Shown here piece by piece: positions 1-10,028 of a stretch of 64,000 nt of DNA. Under the pieces are notes generated by a model. It was not told where the DNA came from. It saw nothing but the letters and a program-made list of their open reading frames with translations, and did no database searches. The DNA is taken from assembly GCA_018647765.1 (NCBI GenBank), contig JABGSN010000053.1, positions 1-64,000 of the forward strand, given 5' to 3'. The position numbers and the translations under genes were made by a program. Every line of letters starts with the position of its first letter. The first letter of the stretch is position 1. The stretch comes from Oceanospirillaceae bacterium (lineage in GTDB: Bacteria; Pseudomonadota; Gammaproteobacteria; Pseudomonadales; Balneatricaceae).

Positions 1-104
1 CTTTTAACCTAGGTTATTAATGGGGGGATTACCAAAGTATAAGTAGTTACCAGCAATCGACTATATTATCCAACAGAAAAACTGCGCCTAGACCTCCTCG
101 CTCA

Positions 105-133
105 TTGAACCCGATACCCATGCGTGATATAAA
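105..133 (+). promoter_or_regulatory. Predicted sigma-70 promoter of the DAHP synthase gene
   Basis: A -35 hexamer TTGAAC (105-110) and a -10 hexamer TATAAA (128-133) are separated by 17 bases, the ideal spacing. It lies about 60 bases upstream of the DAHP synthase start codon. No other strong candidate is visible in the 1-194 leader. This is a pattern match only. Confidence 0.55.
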
Positions 134-194
134 TTAGCTCTTGCTTGGCCTTATTAAAGGCCCCATTTAATCCACTCTTTTATTGGCCCTTTTA

Positions 195-1550
195 ATGAAA
201 CCTTGGTCCCCCACCAGCTGGCGCGAATTCCCTATATTACAACAACCTAATTACACAGATGCACACGCAGTCGAACGGGTTGAGCAGCAACTCGGTAGCG
301 TGCCACCCTTGGTTTTTGCAGGTGAAGCAAGAGCTCTAAAGCAACATTTGGCCCAAGTCACCCATGGCCAAGCCTTCCTGTTACAAGGCGGCGACTGCGC
401 CGAAAGCTTTGCTGAATTTAACGCCACTAATATCCGCGATACATTTAAAGTAATGTTACAAATGGCGGTAGTTCTTACCTTTGCTGGCAGTTGCCCCGTG
501 GTTAAAGTGGGGCGCATGGCGGGCCAATTTGCCAAGCCGCGCTCGGCAGACACCGAAACCTTTGACGGCACTGAATTGCCTAGCTACCGCGGTGACATTG
601 TTAACAGCACCGATTTCACCAGCGCTGCCCGGGTACCAGATCCTGAGCGTTTAATGCAGGCATACAATCAGTCCGCAGCCACGCTAAATTTATTACGCGC
701 CTTTGCTCAAGGTGGTTTTGCCGACCTAAATAAGGTACATCAGTGGAACCAAGACTTTGTACGCACCAGCCCTTTGGGGGCGCGTTATGAAGACTTAGCT
801 GATCAAATTGACCGTTCGTTAAGCTTTATGAACGCCTGCGGCCTCAATGCTCAAAATGCGCCCCAGCTACACAAAACCAGCCTATATACATCTCATGAGG
901 CCTTGCTCCTCAACTACGAACAGGCCTTAACGCGCCAAGACAGCCTCACCAACGACTGGTACGACTGTTCTGCACACATGTTGTGGATTGGCGACCGTAC
1001 GCGCCAGGTTGATGGGGCTCACGTTGAGTTTTTACGGGGCGTAAAGAACCCACTCGGGTTTAAAGCTGGCCCCACCATGAAGGCCGACGATATGTTGCGC
1101 CTTATCGATATACTCAACCCAGACAATGAAGCTGGCCGCATTAACATCATTGCCCGTATGGGTGCCGACAAGGTTGAACAGCACTTGCCCGAGCTCATTA
1201 GAGCGGTAGAAAAAGAGGGCCGTAAGGTGCTGTGGAGCAGTGATCCGATGCACGGCAATACCATCAAAACCCATACTGGTTACAAAACCCGTCAGGTGAA
1301 GGATGTGTTACGCGAAGTGAAGCGCTTCTTTGACGTACACAACGCTGAAGGCACCTACGCAGGTGGTGTACATTTTGAGATGACAGGCCAGAACGTCACT
1401 GAGTGTATGGGCGGTGCCCATGATATTACTGCCGAAGGCCTTGCGGATCGCTACCATACGGCGTGCGACCCGCGCTTGAATGCAGACCAAGCCTTAGAGT
1501 TGGCATTTTTGATTGCCGACACACTGAAGCAGGCCCGCGTTAATCGCTAA
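195..1550 (+). CDS. Class II 3-deoxy-7-phosphoheptulonate (DAHP) synthase
   Basis: This enzyme condenses phosphoenolpyruvate and erythrose 4-phosphate in the first step of the shikimate pathway to aromatic amino acids. It belongs to the class II (plant/actinobacterial-type) family of about 450 residues. Family signatures are visible: GGDCAESF with the metal-binding Cys at about residue 68, [12 protein letters not shown] for phosphate binding, SSDPMHGNT, and [14 protein letters not shown] carrying metal-ligand His and Glu. The frame is open from a TTG at 183, but the ATG at 195 gives [13 protein letters not shown], which matches the usual N-terminus, so I chose it (451 aa). It stands alone and converges on the nrd operon. 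I cannot tell whether it is the only DAHP synthase of this genome. Confidence 0.95.
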   Translation: MKPWSPTSWREFPILQQPNYTDAHAVERVEQQLGSVPPLVFAGEARALKQHLAQVTHGQAFLLQGGDCAESFAEFNATNIRDTFKVMLQMAVVLTFAGSCPVVKVGRMAGQFAKPRSADTETFDGTELPSYRGDIVNSTDFTSAARVPDPERLMQAYNQSAATLNLLRAFAQGGFADLNKVHQWNQDFVRTSPLGARYEDLADQIDRSLSFMNACGLNAQNAPQLHKTSLYTSHEALLLNYEQALTRQDSLTNDWYDCSAHMLWIGDRTRQVDGAHVEFLRGVKNPLGFKAGPTMKADDMLRLIDILNPDNEAGRINIIARMGADKVEQHLPELIRAVEKEGRKVLWSSDPMHGNTIKTHTGYKTRQVKDVLREVKRFFDVHNAEGTYAGGVHFEMTGQNVTECMGGAHDITAEGLADRYHTACDPRLNADQALELAFLIADTLKQARVNR

Positions 1551-1566
1551 AGCCGCTATCGCAATG

Positions 1567-1818
1567 CTAGATGGCCAAACTTATTGAGCCATCTGGCACA
1601 CAACAACACACCAAAATTTCGCCCTCATCAAGCGGTACCAAACTATCTTGTACCCAGCTTACTTTGCCTTTGGTAAGCTGTACCTTGCAACGACCACAAT
1701 AACCCCCACGGCAGTTATAAGTAATGGGGATTTGATGTTGTTCCATGCTGTCGAGCAAGGAAAACTCTTCACCATAAGCAAAGCTTTGTGCCTCGTTAAT
1801 AGTGACCGTGGCGTTCAT
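1567..1818 (-). CDS. yfaE: YfaE-like [2Fe-2S] ferredoxin of class Ia ribonucleotide reductase
   Basis: A small plant-type ferredoxin of 83 residues. Cysteines 36, 41 and 44 (C-x4-C-x2-C) and the CCC cluster at 71-73 match the [2Fe-2S] ligand pattern of YfaE. In E. coli YfaE supplies electrons for assembly and maintenance of the diferric-tyrosyl cofactor of NrdB. The gene is last in the nrdA-nrdB-ferredoxin operon, and its start codon overlaps the last base of nrdB, which suggests translational coupling and supports that role. Function is inferred from family and position. Confidence 0.9.
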   Translation of the reverse strand: MNATVTINEAQSFAYGEEFSLLDSMEQHQIPITYNCRGGYCGRCKVQLTKGKVSWVQDSLVPLDEGEILVCCCVPDGSISLAI

Positions 1819-2948
1819 TACAGATCAAAATCGTCAAAGTCGGCGTCATCCATGTCGCTGTCAATTGCGCCGACCAGATAGGAACTAATCTCCGCTTCCT
1901 GCGGCGCAACCTGCACATTATCACTCACCAACCAGGCATTCATCCATGGTAGTGGGTTGGTACGAATGGCAAACAACTCATCCAGCCCTAACGCACGCAT
2001 ACGCACGTTGGTGATGTAGTCTACATAGTCACTCAAAATCTCTGCGTTAAGGCCTATCATAGAACCGTCTTTAAACAGATATTTCGCCCACTCACGCTCT
2101 TGCTCCGCAGCTTCACTGAATATTTCTATCACCTCAGCTTGGCAGTCGGCAGCAATGGCGACCATTTCAGGGTCGTCCTGACCATTGGCCATAAGGTTGA
2201 GCATATGCTGCGTACCGGCAAGGTGTAAGGCTTCGTCGCGGGCAATGAGCTTAATTACTTTAGCGTTGCCTTCCATGATAGCGCGTTCAGCAAAGGCAAA
2301 GCTACACGCAAAACTAACGTAAAAACGCACCGCTTCTAACACGTTAACAGAGGCTATAGTAAGGTAAAGTTGGCGCTTGAGCGCGGCCATACTCACCACC
2401 ACTTCTACGCCATTAAGCTGATGTTTACCTTCACCAAACAAGCTGTACTGACTACACATTTCGATAAAAGCATCGTAATAACGCGTTACGGTTTCGGCAC
2501 GTTTGACTATTTCTAGGTTATCAACGATGTCGTCAAATACCACACCTGGGTCTGCCACCACGTTACGAATAATGTGGGTATAGCTGCGGCTATGCACGGT
2601 TTCGCTAAACGACCAGGTCTCGAGCCAAGTTTCCAATTCGGGTAATGACACCACCGGCAAAAAGGCCATGTTAGGCGAGCGTCCTTGCACACTATCGAGC
2701 AAAGTTTGGTATTTAAGATTGCTCAAAAAAATATGCCTTTCGTGTTCGGCCATGGCCATGAAGTCCTTTCGGTCGGTAGAAAGGTCGACCTCTTCTGGAC
2801 GCCAAAAGAAAGACAGTTGTTTTTCAATGAGCTTTTCGAAGATGGCATGCTTTTGTTGGTCGTATCGCGCAACGTTTACGTTTTGGCCAAAGAACATGGG
2901 TTCTTTTAGGGCGTCGTTCTTTACCTTGTTGAAGGTGGAATAAGCCAT
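1818..2948 (-). CDS. nrdB: Ribonucleoside-diphosphate reductase, beta subunit (class Ia)
   Basis: The 376-residue radical-generating subunit of the aerobic ribonucleotide reductase. The diiron and tyrosyl-radical region is clear: Asp85 in QTLLDS, then [12 protein letters not shown] with ligands Glu116 and His119 and the radical Tyr123, numbered one above E. coli. A later DEALH motif carries further iron ligands. The C-terminus is rich in Asp and Phe and ends in FDDFDL, as expected of the tail that binds NrdA. It lies between nrdA (54-base gap) and the ferredoxin (1-base overlap), and is probably controlled by NrdR through the nrdA promoter. Confidence 0.98.
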   Translation of the reverse strand: MAYSTFNKVKNDALKEPMFFGQNVNVARYDQQKHAIFEKLIEKQLSFFWRPEEVDLSTDRKDFMAMAEHERHIFLSNLKYQTLLDSVQGRSPNMAFLPVVSLPELETWLETWSFSETVHSRSYTHIIRNVVADPGVVFDDIVDNLEIVKRAETVTRYYDAFIEMCSQYSLFGEGKHQLNGVEVVVSMAALKRQLYLTIASVNVLEAVRFYVSFACSFAFAERAIMEGNAKVIKLIARDEALHLAGTQHMLNLMANGQDDPEMVAIAADCQAEVIEIFSEAAEQEREWAKYLFKDGSMIGLNAEILSDYVDYITNVRMRALGLDELFAIRTNPLPWMNAWLVSDNVQVAPQEAEISSYLVGAIDSDMDDADFDDFDL

Positions 2949-3002
2949 GCTATTCTCGTGTCTAAATTGGGTTAATACGTATGCTTTAAATTAACGTGCT
3001 GA

Positions 3003-5285
3003 TTACAGCTTGCAGGCGCCGCCATCACAACCATCATCTTGCTCATCACTCGCGCCGTCACGGGTGTTGTGGTAATAGAGGGTTTTAACGCCGTATTTAT
3101 AAGCAGTCAGCAGGTCTTTTAATAACAGTTTCATCGGTACTTTGTCTTTTTCGAAACGTGCCGGATCATAATTAGTATTGGCCGATATCGCCTGATCAAC
3201 AAACTTTTGCATCACTCCAACCAGTTGTAAATAACCTTCGTTGTTAGGAATACTCCAAAGCAATTCGTAGGCATCACGTAGGCGTTTAAACTCGGGCACC
3301 ACTTGTTTTAAGATACCGTCTTTACTGGCTTTAACACTTACGAAACCTCGTGGCGGTTCAATACCATTGGTGCTGTTGGTAATTTGGCTAGAGGTCTCGC
3401 AAGGCATCAATGCCGTTAGCGTACTATTACGCAAGCCGTGGGCCTTAATTTGTTGACGCAGGGCGTCCCAATCTAACAACAACGTTTGATCACAAAACTT
3501 ATCAACGTCCTTCTTATAGGTGTCGATCGGCATGATACCTTGGGCATAGAAGGTGTCACCAAACGCAGGGCAAGCGCCCTGCTCTGCAGCTAAACGACTG
3601 GAGGCTTGTAACAAATAATATTGCACCGCTTCGAATGTTCGGTGAGTTAAGGCATTACCCGAACCGTCCGAATAGCGAGCGCCATTCTTAGCCAAATAGT
3701 ATGCAAAGTTAGTTACACCCACACCTAAGGTACGGCGCTTCATACTGGCTTCATAGGCCGCTGGCACTGGGTACTCTTGGTAATCTAACAAACTGTCTAG
3801 GGCGCGGACGATCAAATCAGATAAGTTTTCTAACTCGTCTAAATTATCCAAAGCGCCTAAGTTAAAGGCCGACAAGGTACACAGGGCAATTTCACCACTG
3901 GCATCATCAATGCTATTAAGCGGCGCGGTAGGCAAGGCAATTTCTAAACACAAATTACTTTGGCGGATAGGTGCTTTTTTAGGGTCAAAGGCGCTACGGG
4001 TATTACAATGGTCTACGTTTTGCAGATAAATACGGCCAGTCTGTGCCCGTTCTTGAGCAAACTTGCCAAACAAATCCACCGCTTTAACCGTGCGCTTGCG
4101 AATACTGTCGTCGGCTTCATAAATAACGTATAAACGCTCAAATTCATCTTGGTCGGCAAAAAAGGCATCATAAAGACCCGGCACGTCGGACGGACTAAAC
4201 AAGGAGATGTTGCCACCTTTAATCAAACGGGTATACATCAAACGGTTAAACTGCACACCATAATCCATGTGGCGTGCGCGGTTTTCCTCTACGCCACGGT
4301 TGTTCTTCAACACCAATAAAGACTCTACTTCTAAATGCCAAATGGGGTAGAACAAGGTAGCTGCGCCGCCACGCACACCGCCTTGAGAACAGCTTTTAAC
4401 AGCCGTTTGGAAGTGCTTGATAAACGGGATCATGCCCGTATGGAAGGCTTCGCCACCACGAATGGGGCTGCCCAATGCGCGCAAACGACCGGCGTTAATG
4501 CCGATACCCGCGCGCTGACTAACGTACTTAATAATGGCCGATGAGGTGGCGTTGATCGAATCTAACGAATCACCACACTCGATCAATACACAGGAGCTAA
4601 ATTGACGTGTCGGTGTGCGCACACCTGCCATAATAGGCGTGGGTAACGACAGTTTGAAGAGCGACACTGCATCGTAAAAACGTTGGACGTAATTCAAGCG
4701 TGTTGCTTTAGGGTAGTTTGAGAACAAACACGCACCCACTAACATGTATAAAATTTGTGGGCTTTCGTGAATTTGGCCAGATACACGGTTTTGCACCAAG
4801 TACTTGCCTTCCATTTGCTTAACAGCAGCATAACTAAAATTCATGTCGCGATGATGGTCAATGTACTGGTTGAGCTGTTCAAACTCGGCGGCGCTGTAGT
4901 CACGTATAAGGTCACTGTCGTAGCGTTCTAGGGCAACCATCTGTTTGACGTGTTCGCCCAAGTGAGGTGGTTCGAAGCAACCGAAGGCACGTTTGCGTAG
5001 GTGGAAGATAGCCAAGTGAGCGGCTAGATACTGGTAATCGGGGGTGTCTTCAGAGATCAAATCTGCGGCTGACTTGATAATAGTTTCATGAATATCAGCC
5101 GTACGAATGCCGTCAAAAAACTGGATAGAGGACTTTATTTCTACCTGAGAAACCGACACATTGTCCAAGCCCTCAGCAGCCCAGTCGATGACCCGGTGAA
5201 TTTTCTCCAGGTCAATTTTTTCTTGTCGTCCGTTACGCTTAGTAACCATCAAATCTTGCATGGATTTGCTCATCCTATTGTTCAT
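3003..5285 (-). CDS. nrdA: Ribonucleoside-diphosphate reductase, alpha subunit (class Ia)
   Basis: The 760-residue catalytic subunit, which reduces ribonucleoside diphosphates to deoxyribonucleotides. An N-terminal ATP-cone for allosteric control is visible (VTKRNGRQEKIDLEKIHRVI). The active-site pair appears in SSCVLIECGD and ALCTLSAFN, and the thiyl-radical Cys with its Glu in SNLCLEIALP. The C-terminal CDGGAC is the swinging CX4C thiol pair that takes electrons from thioredoxin or glutaredoxin. Length equals that of E. coli NrdA (761). First gene of the operon with nrdB and a YfaE-type ferredoxin. Two NrdR boxes lie about 105-150 bases upstream. Confidence 0.98.
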   Translation of the reverse strand: MNNRMSKSMQDLMVTKRNGRQEKIDLEKIHRVIDWAAEGLDNVSVSQVEIKSSIQFFDGIRTADIHETIIKSAADLISEDTPDYQYLAAHLAIFHLRKRAFGCFEPPHLGEHVKQMVALERYDSDLIRDYSAAEFEQLNQYIDHHRDMNFSYAAVKQMEGKYLVQNRVSGQIHESPQILYMLVGACLFSNYPKATRLNYVQRFYDAVSLFKLSLPTPIMAGVRTPTRQFSSCVLIECGDSLDSINATSSAIIKYVSQRAGIGINAGRLRALGSPIRGGEAFHTGMIPFIKHFQTAVKSCSQGGVRGGAATLFYPIWHLEVESLLVLKNNRGVEENRARHMDYGVQFNRLMYTRLIKGGNISLFSPSDVPGLYDAFFADQDEFERLYVIYEADDSIRKRTVKAVDLFGKFAQERAQTGRIYLQNVDHCNTRSAFDPKKAPIRQSNLCLEIALPTAPLNSIDDASGEIALCTLSAFNLGALDNLDELENLSDLIVRALDSLLDYQEYPVPAAYEASMKRRTLGVGVTNFAYYLAKNGARYSDGSGNALTHRTFEAVQYYLLQASSRLAAEQGACPAFGDTFYAQGIMPIDTYKKDVDKFCDQTLLLDWDALRQQIKAHGLRNSTLTALMPCETSSQITNSTNGIEPPRGFVSVKASKDGILKQVVPEFKRLRDAYELLWSIPNNEGYLQLVGVMQKFVDQAISANTNYDPARFEKDKVPMKLLLKDLLTAYKYGVKTLYYHNTRDGASDEQDDGCDGGACKL

Positions 5286-5388
5286 TTATCTCACATCACC
5301 ATTGGCTTCTGGCTTTACACACAACGGTTTTTGGTATATTACGGAGCTTAATGAGCCCAAATAAAAAACTGGGTCATAAACATCAAAA

Positions 5389-5404
5389 GCACTATATATT
5401 GTGC
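5389..5404 (-). promoter_or_regulatory. NrdR box 1 upstream of nrdA
   Basis: GCACTATATATTGTGC is a nearly perfect match to the NrdR consensus acaCwAtATaTwGtgt. It lies in the nrdA-kdsA intergenic region. NrdR represses ribonucleotide reductase genes when (d)ATP is high. See box 2, 32 bases away. Confidence 0.8.
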
Positions 5405-5420
5405 CTTACTGCAAAATACG

Positions 5421-5436
5421 ACACCAAATATAGACA
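5421..5436 (-). promoter_or_regulatory. NrdR box 2 upstream of nrdA
   Basis: ACACCAAATATAGACA keeps the core of the NrdR consensus but is degenerate on one side. It starts exactly 32 bases from box 1, about three helical turns, which is the usual spacing of paired NrdR boxes. Confidence 0.65.
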
Positions 5437-5623
5437 TCGACACTACAAAAAGCAAGCTATTAACAAGCCAAATTGACGCTAATTAGGCATTGACAATGCG
5501 TCAGCCCAGAGCTGCTGCGGCCTTGCAGAAAAACAGCAATTGTAGGCTTTTTGTAACTCGCGTTTTGGCACCAAGGTTATTAACAATGGGATTGAAATTC
5601 ACAGGCTGTTACAATGGTTTTAA

Positions 5624-6499
<876 letters not shown>

Positions 6500-6503
6500 G
6501 GCT

Positions 6504-7100
6504 TTATTGCTGCGTACCGGCTAGCACAAAATCCACCGCAGTGAGCGTGTCTTCATGCTGGTGGTGCCAGGCTTCGGTACGCTGCCAATGGGGTACCCAA
6601 TCAATACAAGGTTGGGGCCTTTCTTGCAGTCGCTGGGTGCGTAGTTTTAGCGGCGTATCAACATATACCGATATATCCACTAATTCCCGCACTGCGCGGC
6701 TAAACGCGTATACACCGTCGATGATCAGCACACCTTTAGGCTGCAACACAACACTGGCCTTGCCCTTGCCATCCAGCCAGTCGTGGGGCCGATAATTCAC
6801 AAGGTCTCCTTGAAGCAAGGGTTGTAATAGTGTCTGCCGATAACTAGCTAAGTTGAAATAAGCCTTTTGTGCCGCTGCATCCTCGAGGCGCACCTGTTGT
6901 GTCAAAGACAGGGGTTGATATAGATCATCTAACTTGAGCACTTGGGCTTGCGCCCATGGTTGCACCTGCTGCGCTAAAGTTTGGCACAAGGTGGTTTTGC
7001 CAGCACCGCCACAACCGTCTACGGCAATCACCAATAACTGGCCAGGACGATAACGTCTGTGAGCTAGTTCTGCAATACGTTGAATTTGTTCAAACCACAT
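6504..7100 (-). CDS. Uridine-kinase-like P-loop kinase
   Basis: A 198-residue nucleoside/phosphoribulokinase-fold protein. The Walker A motif GCGGAGKTT is at about residues 29-37, followed by LKLDDLYQPL (the Walker B-like, substrate-contacting Asp region), a YRPHDW segment and LIIDGVYAF. It probably phosphorylates a small hydroxylated substrate such as uridine, but the substrate cannot be read from sequence. A GTG at 7106 also opens the frame, but AAGGAG sits five bases before the ATG at 7100 and overlaps the GTG region, so the ATG is preferred. It converges on kdsA with a four-base gap and is divergent from yaaA. Confidence 0.8.
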   Translation of the reverse strand: MWFEQIQRIAELAHRRYRPGQLLVIAVDGCGGAGKTTLCQTLAQQVQPWAQAQVLKLDDLYQPLSLTQQVRLEDAAAQKAYFNLASYRQTLLQPLLQGDLVNYRPHDWLDGKGKASVVLQPKGVLIIDGVYAFSRAVRELVDISVYVDTPLKLRTQRLQERPQPCIDWVPHWQRTEAWHHQHEDTLTAVDFVLAGTQQ

Positions 7101-7326
7101 TTCCACTCCTTGGAAAACAAAAAAAGCATGCCTACATCAACATTACCTAGAATTCTTGGAGCACATAGACTAATACAGGCAGCCGATATAAACAAGCCAA
7201 ACAAAAGCATTAGCTAATTTAACACCACCTATGCTGGCTGCCCGCTGTGGTTTTACTTGTATTTAGCCCCAAGTTTACCTAGTATCAACAGGCTTATACT
7301 CCACTCTAGACACGTCGACCCCCCCT

Positions 7327-8106
7327 ATGCTGATCGTTCTCTCCCCCGCCAAAACATTAGACTTTGAAACACCTGTCACCTCTAAGTTGGCTAGCCACAG
7401 CGATTACTTAATAGAATCCCAAGGGCTAATTGACTTACTAGCGCCCATGGCAAGCCATGAAATAGCGCAGCTTATGGGCCTTAGTGACAAACTAGCGGCG
7501 CTCAATACCGCTCGCTTTGGTAGCTGGCAAACCCCTTTTACCCCGACCAATGCTAAACCCGCGGTGATGGCATTTAAAGGAGATGTCTATACGGGGTTAG
7601 AAGCCGACACACTGACGCAAGAACAACTGCAATTTAGCCAACAGCATCTACGTATATTGTCTGGTTTATATGGGTTATTACGACCCATGGATTTGATTCA
7701 GGCGTACCGCCTAGAAATGGGCACTAAGTTGCCCAACCCAGCGGGCAAAGACTTATATGCCTATTGGGGCAATAAACTCACCGATGGCCTCAACCAGTTA
7801 CTAGCACAACAAATCCACCCCGTTCTGGTCAATCTCGCGTCAAACGAATACTTTAAAGCCGTGAAAACCAAACAACTCAGTGGCAAGCTCATTACCCCAG
7901 TGTTTAAAGATTACAAAAATGGCAACTACAAAATCATTAGCTTTTTTGCTAAAAAAGCCCGTGGCATGATGACCAAATTCATTATCGAGAATCAAATTAT
8001 AGAGGTGGAGCGTATAAAAGACTTTACCACAGCGGGCTATTATTACAGCCCGCAACAAAGCAACGAAAAACAGTGGGTGTTTTTAAGAGATGAAGCCGAC
8101 AGCTAG
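7327..8106 (+). CDS. yaaA: Peroxide stress protein YaaA (DUF328/UPF0246)
   Basis: A 259-residue member of the YaaA family, which in E. coli lowers free intracellular iron during peroxide stress and has a DNA-binding fold. The N-terminus MLIVLSPAKTLDFETP is diagnostic, as are FKGDVYTGL, LSGLYGLLRPMDLIQAYRLEMGT and NLASNEYFKAV. Length is that of the family (about 258). Its last four bases overlap the 3' end of the converging YqaA-type gene. I see no OxyR site I would trust upstream. Confidence 0.93.
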   Translation: MLIVLSPAKTLDFETPVTSKLASHSDYLIESQGLIDLLAPMASHEIAQLMGLSDKLAALNTARFGSWQTPFTPTNAKPAVMAFKGDVYTGLEADTLTQEQLQFSQQHLRILSGLYGLLRPMDLIQAYRLEMGTKLPNPAGKDLYAYWGNKLTDGLNQLLAQQIHPVLVNLASNEYFKAVKTKQLSGKLITPVFKDYKNGNYKIISFFAKKARGMMTKFIIENQIIEVERIKDFTTAGYYYSPQQSNEKQWVFLRDEADS

Positions 8107-8543
8107 GCCACTAAATACCATAACACGCCATAGCGGGCCGACTTCCCCAGCAGAATAAGCCCAAAGCTACGCACCTTAGGCCAACCTAGATAACCCGCAG
8201 CCAAACAAAAACCATCGCCAATCAAAGGTACCCAGCTTAACAACAACAGCCAGGGGCCATGGTGGTGTAACTGATCAACGGCCTTAGTCGATAATAAAAA
8301 AAACCGCAACCAAGGCCATTTCAAAGCCCATTCAGGCGCTTCGTTAGCACGCGACCGCGCTAGCAAACCGCCCATTGCAAAGGTGATCAACGCTCCGAGC
8401 GTGTTGCCGGCGGTGGCAGTCACCCATAACCACACGGCGTGTTCGGGCTGAGCTACCAACAAGCCCACAAACACAGCCTCTGAACCACCCGGCAACAAGG
8501 TTGCTGCTAGCACGCTGTATAAAAACAACCCCAACCACGTCAT
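8103..8543 (-). CDS. YqaA-type small membrane protein (SNARE-associated/DedA-like)
   Basis: A 146-residue polytopic membrane protein of the YqaA branch of the DedA/VTT superfamily. Hydrophobic segments lie at about residues 3-30, 35-60 and 95-140. The motifs LLPGGSEAVFVGLL, GNTLGALITFAMGG and SWVPLIGDGFCLAAGYL match this family. DedA-type proteins are linked to lipid flipping and envelope homeostasis, but the task of YqaA is not established. The gene overlaps sbcB upstream by four bases (ATGA) and yaaA downstream by four bases. Confidence 0.85.
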   Translation of the reverse strand: MTWLGLFLYSVLAATLLPGGSEAVFVGLLVAQPEHAVWLWVTATAGNTLGALITFAMGGLLARSRANEAPEWALKWPWLRFFLLSTKAVDQLHHHGPWLLLLSWVPLIGDGFCLAAGYLGWPKVRSFGLILLGKSARYGVLWYLVA

Positions 8544-9994
8544 GTCATGGGATAAATAGACTCTGCATACATGTGCAGTTCTTCAAGAATAGCGATACTC
8601 TGTGGGTCGGTGGTACTTTGGCCTAAGGCATTGAGTTCGTTGGCAAAAACATCGAAGGTACGGGCACCGGAGGCGGTTGCATCAAGTAAACGTTCGGCCC
8701 TAAATGCTTCCCACGCTTGCATTTCGTCGGCGGTTAACTGATCGGGGTAGTTGCGGGCCTTGAGGCGGAACAACATGGCTTCTAGTCGGCTATCTTTAAA
8801 GTTAAACTCAGCATCATTCCAAGTCTCTGGATTTTGCTGGTGTACTTTGTGCATTAGCTTGCGGTCGTGATCGCTAAAAAAGCCACCACCATACAAGCCC
8901 GCGTCTGGGTCTACGGGGGGAAATTCCGATCGATTAGTAAACGCGTCTAGCAAGGCTTGTCGCAAACCATCATCCCCTTGCAAGTAATTCAGGTGCGTTT
9001 GACAGCGGCTCTTATCGATACCAAACTGCTGTGCCTGCTCATCGGCCAAGGTTTGCAATGGCGCCACCACAGGGCAACGATTGACATGAATTTCTTTCAC
9101 TGCTGGTCGCACGGCATCTGCCGGCAACTGGTCTTTGCGGCTAAACATCAACTCTTGCAATTGCGCCGCCGAGTAGCCTTGCCACTGACGCGGGTCTTGA
9201 CGCAAGTCAAACACCAACACACCGTTGTTATTACTAGGATGTTTGGCAAATGCCCCTACCAGCGACACGTAACCTTGCTGACGACCATACATGCCTGATA
9301 CATGTAATACTGGTTTACGCATCTGCAGGTCTAGCTGGCCCCACACTTGGGCCTTATGCTTCAGCTGAAAGACGTAATTGTACAATCTCGGCTGCGCCTG
9401 TTTAAGCAATCGTGCTAATGCGATGGTGGCCCACACGTCCGCCAAGGCATCATGGGCATTGGCATGTTCAATGCCATTGGCTGGTGCCAATTGATCTAAC
9501 TTGAGCACCAATTCATTATTTTCATTTCGCGGCCAATTGATGCCTTCTGGGCGAATGGCGGAGGCTGTGCGCACTAAATCAATCAAATCCCATCGACTAT
9601 TGCCACCCTGCCATTCTCGAGCATAGGCGTCAAAAAAGTTTCGATATAACCCAAAGCGGGTGAACTCGTCGTCAAAGCGAAGACTGTTGTAACCTAAACT
9701 GCAGGTGCCCGGCTGGCTCATTTCGGCGTTAATACGTGCCATGAATTCAACTTCGGGCAGACCTTCTTGGAGGGCTTTTTGAGGGGTAACACCGGTCACC
9801 AGGCAAGCTGCCGCAGACGGCAGGTAGTCGTCCGCAGGGCGGCAATACCACATCATGGGTTCGCCGATGGGGTTAAACTCTAGATCGGTACGAATGGCGG
9901 CAAACTGTGAGGGGCGATCCCAACGTGGGTCCAGACCAAAGGTTTCATAATCATGCCAAAGCAAGGTTTGAGTTTGGTCGGGTTGATAGGCCAC
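8540..9994 (-). CDS. sbcB: Exodeoxyribonuclease I
   Basis: A 484-residue 3'-to-5' single-strand exonuclease of the DEDD superfamily (E. coli ExoI has 475), which trims 3' overhangs and works in recombination and mismatch repair. The first active-site block is LLWHDYETFGLDP with Asp and Glu, and the later NAHDALADVWAT block supplies another catalytic Asp. The NWPRNENNELVLKLDQLAPAN segment is typical. The gene ends inside the start of the YqaA-type gene, forming a two-gene unit. Confidence 0.95.
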   Translation of the reverse strand: MAYQPDQTQTLLWHDYETFGLDPRWDRPSQFAAIRTDLEFNPIGEPMMWYCRPADDYLPSAAACLVTGVTPQKALQEGLPEVEFMARINAEMSQPGTCSLGYNSLRFDDEFTRFGLYRNFFDAYAREWQGGNSRWDLIDLVRTASAIRPEGINWPRNENNELVLKLDQLAPANGIEHANAHDALADVWATIALARLLKQAQPRLYNYVFQLKHKAQVWGQLDLQMRKPVLHVSGMYGRQQGYVSLVGAFAKHPSNNNGVLVFDLRQDPRQWQGYSAAQLQELMFSRKDQLPADAVRPAVKEIHVNRCPVVAPLQTLADEQAQQFGIDKSRCQTHLNYLQGDDGLRQALLDAFTNRSEFPPVDPDAGLYGGGFFSDHDRKLMHKVHQQNPETWNDAEFNFKDSRLEAMLFRLKARNYPDQLTADEMQAWEAFRAERLLDATASGARTFDVFANELNALGQSTTDPQSIAILEELHMYAESIYPMT

Positions 9995-10028
9995 ACTGGA
10001 CTCCTTAGTTAAAACACCGGCAAATCAA

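Noticed and set aside
33-182. Possible leader peptide or attenuator before the DAHP synthase
   Set aside because: Only tiny frames without runs of Trp, Phe or Tyr codons and no convincing terminator/antiterminator pair are seen.
1569-1594. AGATGGC/GCCATCT inverted repeat between the DAHP synthase and the ferredoxin
   Set aside because: It falls in the ferredoxin 3' coding end, lacks a T-run, and is too short to call as a terminator.
2668-2943. Plus-strand open frame opposite nrdB
   Set aside because: A shadow of nrdB without family features.
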